From NCBI GenBank assembly GCA_016709495.1, contig JADJMS010000045.1, positions 66,022 to 130,021 of the forward strand: a stretch of 64,000 nt of DNA, given 5' to 3'. This DNA is from Candidatus Dechloromonas phosphorivorans (lineage in GTDB: Bacteria > Pseudomonadota > Gammaproteobacteria > Burkholderiales > Rhodocyclaceae). The translations under genes were made by a program, and so were the position numbers. Positions 9,536-19,417 of this stretch are shown here, piece by piece (positions within the stretch are counted from its first letter, which is position 1; every line of letters begins with the position of its first letter). The notes under the pieces are model-generated. The model worked only from the letters and a program-made list of their open reading frames with translations. It was not told the origin of the DNA and searched no databases.

Positions 9536-9576
9536 AAACCCCGCCGGGTCTCACTAACCCGGCGGGGTTTTTTTAT
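9536..9576 (+). terminator. Strong intrinsic terminator after the PEP-CTERM gene
   Basis: A 13-bp perfect stem, AAACCCCGCCGGG (9536-9548) with CCCGGCGGGGTTT (9558-9570), nine-base loop, is followed by a T-run. From 9577 to 9790 I see no gene. Confidence 0.92.
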
Positions 9577-9792
9577 ATATCGGCGAATTGAGCTTCATAC
9601 CCAAGCCCTGCCCTAGCCACTTAGGAGCAGGTACATTTAGCTGCGCTCGAAGGAAACACCAATTTATTCCCACACCATCCCCTGCTGAGAATTGAGCCAA
9701 AAGAAGCAGGTTACAACAAGCAAACCCTTGCAGATGCAGTGCAGTTTTTCTGAATTGAAATACACTCAAGAGAAGTAACGAACCCGGCGCAA

Positions 9793-9932
9793 TTTTTTCA
9801 GGAGCTTGACGCTACTGCGCCATGGCCTCGGTTGAACAGGCGATCAGGCCCTTCTATATGATGACCGTTCGTCGCGGTCGTCCGCCGATTGGATTGACTC
9901 GCGTGCTAAAAACGTACTTTGCCCAGCAATAA
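9793..9932 (+). mobile_element. Relic of an IS5-family transposase gene (N-terminal part)
   Basis: Two frames together spell the N-terminal region of an IS5-type transposase: FFQELDATAPWPRL, then after a shift AIRPFYMMTVRRGRPPIGL and LKTYFAQQ, ending in a stop. The order (D-x-x-x-PW-x-L, then I-x-P-[FY]-Y, then GRPPIGL-x-R-x-L) is the family's conserved start. No DDE domain or terminal repeat remains, so this is a dead fragment of about 47 codons. Confidence 0.65.
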
Positions 9933-9975
9933 GTCCGTATAGGCGCTCTTTGATCATCGACCTAAAAATTTGTGA

Positions 9976-10740
9976 TTAAACATTCAAGCATCTGACAAAC
10001 CCGACAACCGCTGCCAACACAGCCACTTCCTGATCCCGCTGTGGCGAATGCCCACAGTTAGCCAGTTTGAGCAATTCCGTGCCCAGCACTTTTTCGGCAA
10101 TGACGTCAATCTGGCGCATGGTGGCGTATTCGTCATCTTCTCCCTGCAGCGCGAGCACCGGGCAACGAATCTGCGGTAGATATTCTTCAATATTCCAGTC
10201 ACGAAACTCCGGCGAAAGCCAGGTGTCGTTCCAGTCATTGAACACACGCGGCGCATCATGGTGATAGCGCGCCAGCTTCTGTGGCCAATCTGTTACGGTC
10301 CACGCCGTTTTTGCCTGCAAAATTCCGGCCAGTGTTTCCTCTTCGACAAATTCATGCGGCGCCATTGCCATCACGCCGCAAGTCTGTTCAGGGAAAGCGC
10401 CTGCGAAAATCAAGGCAATGCTGGCGCCATCACTATGACCGACCAGCAACGGGCGTTGAATGTGTAGCGCTGCTATTAAAGCCGGCAAGGCTTCCAAGGC
10501 TTCGCGGTGCATGTAACGCGGCGTACGTGACTCCGGATATGGGTCGGAACCGCCATAACCGGCGCGTGACCAGACAATGACTCGGCAACCAGTTGCTTCC
10601 GCCAGCTTTTCCGGGAAGTGCCGCCACATGGCGACGCAACCCAAACCTTCATGCAGCAACAGCAAGGCCGGGCGAGTCTCATCGGTCGCCGGATAATCGC
10701 GATATTCCAGCCGTAGACCATCGACAACGATATGTTTCAT
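9976..10740 (-). CDS. Alpha/beta-fold hydrolase
   Basis: The 254-residue cytosolic hydrolase has the oxyanion segment LLLHEGLGC, the nucleophile elbow VGHSDGAS (Ser about residue 100), a late acidic residue in LQGEDDEYAT, and the C-terminal catalytic His in NCGHSPQRDQ. The set is complete, so the enzyme should be active, but the substrate is unknown. The start ATG overlaps the stop of the upstream hydrolase by four bases (ATGA), so the pair form one transcription unit. A match to the dispersed repeat core lies inside its coding region on the opposite strand (10291). Confidence 0.85.
   Translation of the reverse strand: MKHIVVDGLRLEYRDYPATDETRPALLLLHEGLGCVAMWRHFPEKLAEATGCRVIVWSRAGYGGSDPYPESRTPRYMHREALEALPALIAALHIQRPLLVGHSDGASIALIFAGAFPEQTCGVMAMAPHEFVEEETLAGILQAKTAWTVTDWPQKLARYHHDAPRVFNDWNDTWLSPEFRDWNIEEYLPQIRCPVLALQGEDDEYATMRQIDVIAEKVLGTELLKLANCGHSPQRDQEVAVLAAVVGFVRCLNV
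10291..10335 (+). repeat. Dispersed repeat-like match inside hydrolase gene
   Basis: CTGTTACGGTCCACGCC differs from the repeat core at one base and is followed by a five-base homopolymer, GCC and an AAAATT-CGG segment, as in the intergenic copies. It lies in coding sequence, so chance similarity is possible. Confidence 0.35.
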
Positions 10741-11591
10741 ACAGTTAATAAAAAGTCTCGAGCCAAGGAAATTTGCTCATCGGTCATGAACATGGGCGCA
10801 TGGCCGACTCCCTGGATTTCAGCCAGTTTTGCACGTGGACCGCGTTCCCCCATTTCCTGCCATGTTTCATGCTTCAACAAATCGGATTCCGCCCCGCGCA
10901 AGACCAAAGTCGGGCATTTTATCAGCTCATAGATTGGCCACAGATCAATGTCCTTGTCGGCAAAGGTTGCCTTGAAAGGGCTGGCGATAGCCGGATCGTA
11001 GAGAAAACCCCAGCGCCCGTCGCTACGCTGGCTGATACTGTGTTCGGTCAAATGCATCCAGTCGGCTTCAGTCAAGAGGCCAAACGGTGTGCTCACCAGT
11101 TTGACGAAATTCAGTGCCTCGTCAAATGTTGCCCAAGTCGGGTCTGTACCCACATAGGTTGCTATCCGCTGCAGTGACTCCAGCGTAATCAGCGGCCCGA
11201 CATCATTCAGCAGCAACTTGCGAATCGGCGTGTTCTCCATGCTGGCGAGTGCCATGCCAATCAGTCCGCCCATCGAGGTACCGACCCAATGAACGGTTTG
11301 GACATTGAGGCGGGCAATCAGCGTCACCATGTCAGCCACGTATTGCGGCACCGAATAGAAAGCCGGATTTTTTAGATGTCCGCTTTGACCGCGGCCAACG
11401 ACATCGGGACAGATAACCCGGTAATGCTGGGCGAGCGCCCCAGCTAAACGGTCAAAATCGCGAGCATTTCGCGTCAGGCCATGTACGCAAACCAGAACTC
11501 GGGGATTATCCGGCGCGCCCCATTCGGTATAGGCCATCCGATGCAGACCTGATGGGCTGGCACACTGCACACTGTTTTTTCTCATTAGCAT
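10737..11591 (-). CDS. Alpha/beta-fold hydrolase
   Basis: The 284-residue hydrolase has VHGLTRNARDFDRLA as oxyanion segment, the nucleophile elbow WVGTSMGGLIGM, an acidic residue in LRGAESDLL and a catalytic His in GVGHAPMF. The closest type is the MhpC/esterase-like hydrolases. The substrate is not predictable. The start at 11591 (MLMRKNS) is preceded by AAAGGAG, and a longer in-frame start at 11660 would overlap comEC. It overlaps the next hydrolase by ATGA. Confidence 0.85.
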   Translation of the reverse strand: MLMRKNSVQCASPSGLHRMAYTEWGAPDNPRVLVCVHGLTRNARDFDRLAGALAQHYRVICPDVVGRGQSGHLKNPAFYSVPQYVADMVTLIARLNVQTVHWVGTSMGGLIGMALASMENTPIRKLLLNDVGPLITLESLQRIATYVGTDPTWATFDEALNFVKLVSTPFGLLTEADWMHLTEHSISQRSDGRWGFLYDPAIASPFKATFADKDIDLWPIYELIKCPTLVLRGAESDLLKHETWQEMGERGPRAKLAEIQGVGHAPMFMTDEQISLARDFLLTV

Positions 11592-11616
11592 ATTTGTCTC
11601 CTTTGCCAGCACTGTA

Positions 11617-13935
11617 TCACCGACCTTGCCAGTAGCGTTTATGCTCGATGCGCCAAGCACTCAGTTCAATCTTTTCCTCGCCCAATGCAACACTCAGCGC
11701 GCCATCGCGATCAGTCCGCCAGATGCGCGGCCCAGCCGTTTCGTAGCGCGCAACAATTTCTGCCTTGGGGTGGCCGAAGCGATTGCGGTAGCCAACCGGG
11801 ATAAGCACATCCCTGGCCCCGACCGCTTCTATAAACGCCGGCGTCGATGAGGTTCGCGAGCCGTGGTGCGGCACCAGCAAGACATCGGCGGTGAGTTTTC
11901 CCGAATGGCGCGCTAACAGCGCTACCTCATCCGGCGCTTCAATGTCGGAAGTCAACAACATGCGGCGACCACCGGCTTCGACCATCAAAACACAGGAAAG
12001 GTGATTGCTTTTGGGGTTTGCTTCATAGGCCTCGGCGGATGGATGCAAGACCTCAAAAGTGACACCATCCCAAACCCAGCGTTGCCCGCTTTCGCAGCGC
12101 TGGCCGGGAATTTCAGGCATTGATGAACGAACTTCATCAACCGCCAGGGCAGACTGCACCGAGGCCAAACCGCCCGCATGATCGCTATCGCGGTGCGTGA
12201 CCATCAGCATATCGATCTGATTGACCCCAAGTGTCCGCAGATAGGGAACAACGACTCGTTGCCCGGCATCCGACTCCGCACTGTATAACGGCCCCGGATC
12301 GTAAATCAGAGTGTGGGCATGCGTCTGAATCACCGCCGACAACCCCTGGCCAACATCGAGTACCGTAATTTGTACGCTGCCCTCCGGCGGATGCGCCACT
12401 GGCCAGAATACGACCGGCACAAGCATGACAAGACCAATCCCGCGACCGGCCATGCCACGCGGCAGCAAACAAATGGCCACGCCTATCGCTGCAGTCACCG
12501 CAGCCCACAGCGGCGGAGCCGGAATCTGCCAGACCGGCCAGACGGCGCACCACTCAAGAAAGATCATCAGCCAGCCAAGTATCGTGTGAGCAACCAGCAG
12601 AATCGGCCACCAGGGGAGCACAGCACCGAGCAAGGCAAGTGGCGTGACGATGAAAGTTATGACCGGAATTGCCAGCGCATTGGCCAACGGCGAAACCAAG
12701 GAGAATTGCTGAAAGATCAGCAACAACACCGGCAACGAAGCCAGCGTTGCCGTCCATTGCAACACGCCCCAGGCTCGCACCTGATCGCGCCAGCCACGGC
12801 CCTCGCCTACCAGCGCCGAACCCACATAAAGCAGCGCACCCACCGCGCCAAATGAAAGCCAGAATCCTGCCGCCAGCACGGCCCAAGGGTCAATCAACAA
12901 AACAACCAGCAGCGCGAGACAGAGGATACGGCTCGGGGCCAGAATTCGCCCGCTACTGACCGCCAGAGCAGCGACCAGCAGCATGTACAAAGTGCGCTGG
13001 GCGGGTACACCAAAGCCAGCCAAAAATACGTAAATGAAAGCCATCAGGCAACCGGCCAGCAAGGCCACGCGCTGTGCCGGCAGCCGCAAGGCCAGCACCG
13101 GCACGCGCCGCCAGACCCAGCCAACCAGGCCGGCGAACAAAGCTGCAACCAGGGTGATATGTGAACCTGATACAGAAAAAAGGTGCGTTGTCGACGTCCG
13201 GTTGAAGGTTGTCCATAAATCGCCATTAACCGATTTTTGATCGCCAATCGCCAGAGCGACAAGTATCCCGGTCAAGGGATAAGTCTCGGCGGGCAAGACC
13301 GACAACAAGCGCTCGCGGACTTTGAAGCGCAATCGCTCAAGCAGATAATTCGGCGACCAAACCATATCCGCAAGTAATTGCGGTGGATTGGCACGTATGT
13401 AACCACTGGCCCGGATACCACGCTCAAGCAGCCAAACTTCGTAATCAAAAGCTTTCGGGTTGGCGTTGCCGTGCGGGCGCTTGAGTCGTGTAGTGAACTT
13501 CCAGCGTTCACCGGGTTTAACTATCAATCGCTCAGCTGAGTCCTCATCGCCGCGCCCCTGATACCAGGAAAGCATAATGTGGGGTGGTACCACGGCTGTT
13601 GTGGTCAACGTCTTTTCGACCTCAAATTCAAAGCGGGTGCCGTGGCTGAAATCCTGCGGCAAACTGGCGACCACGCCGACCAGCTCAATATCGCGGCCCT
13701 CCCAGGCCGTTGGCAGCTCATCCGCCAGACGAATCTCGGCACGCCAGCAGGCAAAGCCGAATCCAAACAGAAAGCAGCCAAGCAATGCCAGGGCTTTTAC
13801 GCTACGCGTCGGCCAACGCCAGGCCAGCAGCAATAACAGTCCGCCCAACATTAGCCACGCCCCGATAGAAGGCAAGGCCGGCTGCCACTGCAACAACAAG
13901 ATACCGGCGGCGAAAGCGAGAATGTTTAGACGCAT
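11617..13935 (-). CDS. comEC: DNA uptake channel ComEC/Rec2
   Basis: The 772-residue inner-membrane protein transports single-stranded DNA into the cytoplasm during natural transformation. It has an N-terminal region with two to three helices and an OB-like soluble domain (DUF4131), the central competence domain with many helices (including HLFSVSGSHITLVAALF, the family hallmark around residue 250), and a C-terminal metallo-beta-lactamase-like domain with DVGQG and THRDSDHAGG. The length is normal and no frame break is seen. It implies that this organism may be, or has been, transformable. Other competence genes are not in the window. Confidence 0.93.
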   Translation of the reverse strand: MRLNILAFAAGILLLQWQPALPSIGAWLMLGGLLLLLAWRWPTRSVKALALLGCFLFGFGFACWRAEIRLADELPTAWEGRDIELVGVVASLPQDFSHGTRFEFEVEKTLTTTAVVPPHIMLSWYQGRGDEDSAERLIVKPGERWKFTTRLKRPHGNANPKAFDYEVWLLERGIRASGYIRANPPQLLADMVWSPNYLLERLRFKVRERLLSVLPAETYPLTGILVALAIGDQKSVNGDLWTTFNRTSTTHLFSVSGSHITLVAALFAGLVGWVWRRVPVLALRLPAQRVALLAGCLMAFIYVFLAGFGVPAQRTLYMLLVAALAVSSGRILAPSRILCLALLVVLLIDPWAVLAAGFWLSFGAVGALLYVGSALVGEGRGWRDQVRAWGVLQWTATLASLPVLLLIFQQFSLVSPLANALAIPVITFIVTPLALLGAVLPWWPILLVAHTILGWLMIFLEWCAVWPVWQIPAPPLWAAVTAAIGVAICLLPRGMAGRGIGLVMLVPVVFWPVAHPPEGSVQITVLDVGQGLSAVIQTHAHTLIYDPGPLYSAESDAGQRVVVPYLRTLGVNQIDMLMVTHRDSDHAGGLASVQSALAVDEVRSSMPEIPGQRCESGQRWVWDGVTFEVLHPSAEAYEANPKSNHLSCVLMVEAGGRRMLLTSDIEAPDEVALLARHSGKLTADVLLVPHHGSRTSSTPAFIEAVGARDVLIPVGYRNRFGHPKAEIVARYETAGPRIWRTDRDGALSVALGEEKIELSAWRIEHKRYWQGR

Positions 13936-13952
13936 ACTGCAATAATAGAACC

Positions 13953-14486
13953 ATGCGCCAGCTACTGAAAAAATACCTGCCTGATCACCAGAGCATTCAC
14001 GCCAACCCGTGGCTGCGCCCTTTTGCGTCCACCTTGCTGCACCCGCGCCTATGGCACCTGAATCGCCACTCGGCAGCTGGCGCTGTGGCTGCCGGCATGT
14101 TTTGCGGGCTGATTCCGGGACCGCTGCAAATGCTGGGTGCGGCCATCTGCGCGCTGGTTTTTCGTGTCAACCTGCCGCTGGCCATGTTCGTCACGCTTTA
14201 TACAAACCCGTTCACCATTGTTCCGCTTTATGTCGTGGCTTACCAGATCGGCCGCCTGCTGACGGGCGACAACAGCAGTTTTGTTGCACCGCCTGCCTTC
14301 GACCCAACCACTTTTGTTGCGTGGACAACGGGCATGCAAAACTGGATGCTAGCTGCAGCAAAACCGCTCGGTATCGGGCTTGTCGCCCTCGCTTGTTTAC
14401 TGGCCGTACTGGGTTACGTGGCAACCAAGGCCGCCTGGCGCTTTTATCTGATCCGCGCCTGGCGGCAACGCAAACTCAAGTCCTGA
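13953..14486 (+). CDS. DUF2062 membrane protein
   Basis: The 177-residue protein has an N-terminal amphipathic part (LKKYLPDHQSI, then a conserved LWHLNRHSAAGAVAAG) and about three hydrophobic segments, with GLIPGPLQMLGAAI and YTNPFTIVPLYV in between. This is the DUF2062 pattern (small inner-membrane proteins of unknown function). It is divergent from comEC by 17 bp and its 3' end overlaps the convergent chemoreceptor gene by 11 bp. Confidence 0.85.
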   Translation: MRQLLKKYLPDHQSIHANPWLRPFASTLLHPRLWHLNRHSAAGAVAAGMFCGLIPGPLQMLGAAICALVFRVNLPLAMFVTLYTNPFTIVPLYVVAYQIGRLLTGDNSSFVAPPAFDPTTFVAWTTGMQNWMLAAAKPLGIGLVALACLLAVLGYVATKAAWRFYLIRAWRQRKLKS

Positions 14487-16491
14487 AGCGGGAAACCGCC
14501 GTATTCAAGGTTTCAGCCAACTGCCGCAAGCGACTTGCGGTTTCAGTATTACCACTGGCCGCAACGTTGTTTTCTTCAGCCATCTGGGCGATGCGTTCGA
14601 CGTTCTGGGCGATTTCAGTGCTGGCTACTGACTGTTCGCGCAAAGCCGTCGATATTTCGTCCACCGCATTACGCACCTGGCGTGATTGCGCCTGTACCTG
14701 GGCAATTGCGCCACCTACCTTTTCCGCCTGCTCGACACCCTTTGCCACACGCGCCACACCCAGCTTCATGCTGGACACCGCCGTTGCTGTACCCGCCTGA
14801 ATCGCATCAATCATTCCGGCAATTTCCTGGGTTGATTTGGCGGTACGTTCGGCCAATTTGCGAACCTCATCAGCAACCACAGCAAATCCGCGCCCGGACT
14901 CACCGGCACGTGCCGCTTCGATGGCTGCATTAAGTGCCAGCAAATTCGTCTGATCGGCAATCTCCTTAATCGTACCGACAATCGCTGAAATTTGATCTGA
15001 CTGCTGCCCCAACGCCTCAACGGCGACAGCTGACTGATTTACGGTAGCGGCAATCCCCTGAATTTCCTTGACCACGTCATCGACGATATGACTACTCTGC
15101 TCGGCAACCTCATCGGACTCTCGCGAATAACCCTGGGCATCCAGCGCATTTTTGGCAATGTTATCGACACCTACCGTCATTTCCTCAACGGAAGCTGCCA
15201 TGCTTGACGCTGAATCACTTTGCTCACCAGTACCAGCTGAAATCTGCTGGCTGGAGGAAGCAAGTTGGTCTGCCGCGCCACGCAGTTGCTGAACATCCGT
15301 CTGAATTCGCCCAAGCAAATTGCGGAAGGCGGCCGCCATATCGTTAAAGTCATTGCCGGCCATGTGCAGTTCGTCATGACCATCGGTTGAAAATTTTACG
15401 GTCAAGTCGCCATCTGCCAAACGACGTGCGCCATCAGAAAACACCTTGACGCTGTTGATCACCGAGTAATACGTACCAATTGCCAAATAACCAACCAGAG
15501 CCATTACCACAAGCGCCAGGCCCACATTCAAGATCAGGGCACTACGTGCGGCCCCCATGCGATCCTTAAGCTGCTGTTCAAATTGCGGGATCAGCACGTC
15601 AAACATGACTTTGTAGCCGAGATCAATAATCGCAGTAGTTTGGGCGAAGTATTACTTTGGATCAGTCACAAATTTTTCACCCAAAATGTCGTTTCGCACC
15701 AAGACAAATATCTTCTCTGCGCCATCCGAAAACTCCTTGGCCGGGCCGCTCAAAACGGCCTGCAGGGCGGGTGAAAAACGTACGATTTTTGCGAGATTTT
15801 CATTTTGCGCAGCCAGCGTACTGTCCATCTGGGCAATCACCGTCGCCATATCAATTCGCATCTGCGGCGACAGTTCTTTTTTGGTCAGGACACCCGTGCC
15901 ACGGGCGCGGGTAATACCAAGAGGTTCCAGCATGGCTGGCATTTTGCTGACCACGGTATCCATGAAATAGTAGGTATCCATCACCGGATCAAGCGTTAGC
16001 TCAGTTTCATCGGCAATGTCCACCATCAGCACCAGCACGTTGCGGATCATTTGGGTATGGCGCTTGATATTTTCAGGCGGCGCCCAACTCAAACCTTGCC
16101 CACGAATTTCTTCCCAGTCCTGACGAATTTTTTTCCAGGTGGCTGAATCACGCAATTTAGGCGACAGAGCCGCTTCGCTCGCAGCAACAATATCAGTCAC
16201 CTCCTTTTCCTTGGCGGCACGCTTGTCCTTCATTGCTTCGTTGCCGTTCAGCACGCCAGAGGAAAGACCACGATGCTGCTGCATAAACTGCGCCATTTTA
16301 TTGACGGGTTTAAGCATCTGCAGGCCGACAAGTTCGTTAGCGGCCGTTTGTATATCGCGATTGAGATTCACAAAAACCGTGAATAAGAGCACCAGCATGA
16401 CAACGCCCATCGCCGTACCAAGCAGAAGAAATTTGCTGGTGTAACGAAAGCGATTCATCAAGGCAACAGCGGGGCTGAAGAGTGCTTGCAT
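14476..16491 (-). pseudogene. Methyl-accepting chemotaxis protein, one in-frame stop
   Basis: The gene encodes about 671 residues: a membrane helix near residue 25, a periplasmic helical domain resembling nitrate/nitrite-sensing (NIT) domains with QHRGLSSG, a second helix, a HAMP domain, and a cytoplasmic signalling hairpin with IKEIADQTNLLALNAA. One TAA at 15652-15654 interrupts the frame inside the periplasmic domain. The sequence on both sides stays in the same frame and aligns with the neighbouring paralogue, so the lesion is a single nonsense substitution or base-call error. The start at 16491 (MQALFSP) lines up with the paralogue. It would report a periplasmic ligand to CheA/CheW, and the ligand is unknown. 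Confidence 0.8.
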
Positions 16492-16598
16492 GATCAATTC
16501 CAGAGGTTTTGAAATGGAACCTACTGTACCGGCAATGGCACGCAAATTCCAAACTAAAAAAAGGCGGTTCGTAGCCGCCTCTCTGGATTCAAGACTAA

Positions 16599-18612
16599 TT
16601 AGGTTTTAAAGCGTCCAACTTCGCTACTCAAGGATTCAGCCAATTGGCGTAAATCACCTGCTGTTTTTGCGTTTCCGCTGGCTGCTGCATCATTTTCTTC
16701 AGCCATTTGAGCAATGCGTTCGACGTTCTGGGCAATTTCGGTACTTGCTGCAGCTTGCTCACTAAGCGAAACCGATATTTCGCCAACCGCTACCATCACC
16801 TCGCGCGATTGTTGCTGGACCTGCTCAATGGCATTTCCGGCCAGACGCGCCTGTTCAACACCACTGGCGACTCGACCAACACCACGTTTCATACTGCTCA
16901 CGGCGGTTTCCGTACCACTCTGAATCGCGCCTATCATGCCAGCAATCTCCTGGGTTGATTTGGCTGTGCGTTCGGCCAGCTTGCGAACCTCATCGGCCAC
17001 CACGGCAAATCCACGGCCAGACTCACCCGCCCGCGCCGCTTCAATGGCAGCATTCAGTGCCAACAGATTGGTCTGATCGGCAATTTCCTTGATCGTGCCG
17101 ACAATGGCTGAAATTTTGTCGGATTGCTGGCCCAGCGCTTCCACGGCAGCGGCTGAATCATTGACGGTTTCAGCAATCAGCTGAATCTCGTTCACGACGC
17201 TCTGGACGATGCGCTCACCCTCAGCAGCCAGTGCATCGGAATCACGTGAATACTTTTGTGCCTCCTGGGCGTTTCTGGCGATGTGATCAACCCCGACCGT
17301 CATTTCCTCAATCGAAGCCGCCATGCTCGACGCTGAATCACTCTGCGTACCCGTGCTGGCAGAAATCTGCTGACTGGTTGTGGACAACTGCTCAGCGGAG
17401 GATCGCAACTGCAGCGCTTCCTGCTTGATATGACCGAGCAGTTTACGGAAGGAAAGGGCCATATCGTTGAAATCATTCCCTGCGGTATGCAGTTCGTCAT
17501 GGCCATCGGTATCAAACTGTACCGTCAGGTCGCCATCAGCCAAGCTGCGCGCACCACGTGAAAACACGCCAACGCTATTGATTACCGAGTAATACATGCC
17601 GATTGCCAGATAAGTCACTACGGCCAGCACGCCAAGTACAAGCAACAGCGTCAGCACGAGTGATTTATGCGCTGCATTTTTTCTGTGATTCAACTGATTC
17701 TCGAATTCGACAATCAGCACATCAAACATGGTCTTGTAACCAGAATCAATAATTACCGTGGTCAGATTAAAGTAATCCTGCGATGGCGTCAGAAAGCGCT
17801 CAAGCAGAATATCCTCGCGAACCAACGAAAAAACTTTCTGCGCACTTTCAGTAAATTCCTTGCCCGGCCCGGACAACGCACCCTGCAAGGCAGGTGCAAA
17901 ACGGATGACCTTCTGTAAATTGATATTCTGGGCGCGCAAGGTGCTCGACATCTCGGCCAATGTCGACGCCATGTCAATCTTCATCTGTGCCGAAATTTCC
18001 TTCTTGGCCAGGACACCTGTGCCTCGCGCACGCGTCTGCCCAAGGCGCTCCAGCATGGCTGGCATCTTGAGGACGACAGTGTCCATCATGTAAAAGGTAT
18101 CCATTGCCGGATCGAGCGACATCTCGGTTTCATCAGCCACATCGACCATGAAGAGCAATATCTGGTCAATCAATGCATTGTGGGCCTTGATATTTTCAGC
18201 TACGGGCAAATTCAGCCCTGTACTACGCAGCGTTTCCCAATCGGCACGAATTTTCTTCCAGGAGCTGACTCACGCAACACGGGAATAAGCGTTGTTTCTG
18301 TTTGCTGAAGCGCATCGGCAGCCTCTTTCTCCTTCGCACTCCGCTTGTCTTTCATCGCCTCGTTGCCACCCAGCAGGCCGGCTGACATGCCGCGATGCTG
18401 TTGCAAGTGTTGCGCTGAACGATTCAATGGTTTCAGTATTTGCACACCGATGAGTTCGTTGTTGGCAACGTCGATATTGCGATTCAAAGTGGTAACCACT
18501 GAGTAAAGCAGAATCAGAATGACAATGCTGACTGCCAAACCAAGCAACAAAAACTTGCTGGTGTAACGCAAGCGGTTCATCAAGGCGATGGAGGGGGCAA
18601 ATATCTTTTCAT
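16599..18612 (-). pseudogene. Methyl-accepting chemotaxis protein, frameshifted tandem paralogue
   Basis: This is a close paralogue of the downstream receptor with the same plan: N-terminal helix, NIT-like periplasmic domain (QHRGMSAGLLGGNEAMKDK), second helix, HAMP, and signalling hairpin with an almost identical tip (IKEIADQTNLLALNAA, GRGFAVVADEVRKLAERT). A one-base shift near 18260-18268 separates the first 130 or so residues from the rest. The correct continuation reads SWKKIRADWETLRSTG. The probable ATG at 18612 after GGAG is itself out of frame by one base with the following codons, suggesting a second indel in the A-run just after it. The two genes lie head to tail 107 bp apart, a recent tandem duplication. 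Confidence 0.78.
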
Positions 18613-18742
18613 CAACGTCTCCAGAGTTTTTTTGATTTAGTGCCCAGCTAACGGCCAAGACGCTCAACTTCGCAGGAAATTATCACGCAATGACTAGATT
18701 GGAAATACTACCAATGGCATGTTCAACCAGAATCAACGTTGC

Positions 18743-19417
18743 TTAGTTGACTAGAAAACCATCGTTCAGTGACAAAACCCGATCAGCCCGCTCGGCCAAT
18801 TGCGGGTCGTGCGTCACCATGACCAGGCTGGTGTTTTGTAATCGCACCCGTTCGATCAGCAGATCAAAGACGATGTTCGCTGTCTGCCGGTCCAGATTGC
18901 CAGTCGGCTCATCGGCCAGCAGGCAGGAAGGCTCGCTGACCAGCGCGCGGGCGATGGCAGCACGCTGGCGTTCGCCACCTGATAGTTCGCCTGGGCGGTG
19001 TTCGACACGATGCCCCAAGCCGACTGCCTGCAAAGTTTTTTCAGCGCGCGCCAACGCCTCGTCGCGCGGCATGCGCCGGATCAGTAGCGGCATGGCGACG
19101 TTTTCCAGCGCCGAGAACTCGGCAAGCAGATGATGAAACTGGTAAACAAACCCCAGATGGCGATTACGCCAATCGCCACGGTCAACTTCATTCAAGGCCG
19201 AAAAATCACGGCCCATCAGCGTCACGCTGCCGCTGCTCGGTTTGTCCAGGCCACCCAACAAGTGCAGCAAGGTGCTTTTGCCGGAGCCGGAAGCGCCAAC
19301 AATGGCAACGGTTTCGCCGGCGGCAATCGAGAGATCGACGGCAGTCAGCACATTGACATCCAGCCCGCCGCGAAAAACCTTGCTCAGCCCACACGCCTGC
19401 AGAATCAGATCACTCAT
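18743..19417 (-). CDS. lolD: Lipoprotein-releasing ABC transporter ATPase LolD
   Basis: The 224-residue ATPase powers extraction of outer-membrane lipoproteins from the inner membrane. Walker A is GASGSGKSTL (about residue 41), the Q-loop region is FVYQFHHLLAEFSALENV (typical of LolD/MacB), the signature is LSGGERQRAAIAR, Walker B is CLLADEPTG and the switch His is in MVTHD. The start at 19417 (MSDLILQ) overlaps the end of the lolC gene by 8 bp. Longer upstream in-frame sequence lies within lolC and is not part of the gene. Confidence 0.93.
   Translation of the reverse strand: MSDLILQACGLSKVFRGGLDVNVLTAVDLSIAAGETVAIVGASGSGKSTLLHLLGGLDKPSSGSVTLMGRDFSALNEVDRGDWRNRHLGFVYQFHHLLAEFSALENVAMPLLIRRMPRDEALARAEKTLQAVGLGHRVEHRPGELSGGERQRAAIARALVSEPSCLLADEPTGNLDRQTANIVFDLLIERVRLQNTSLVMVTHDPQLAERADRVLSLNDGFLVN

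Noticed and set aside
9554..9769. 71-residue open frame on the minus strand after the PEP-CTERM terminator
   Set aside because: Starts in AT-rich DNA, no ribosome-binding site or similarity.
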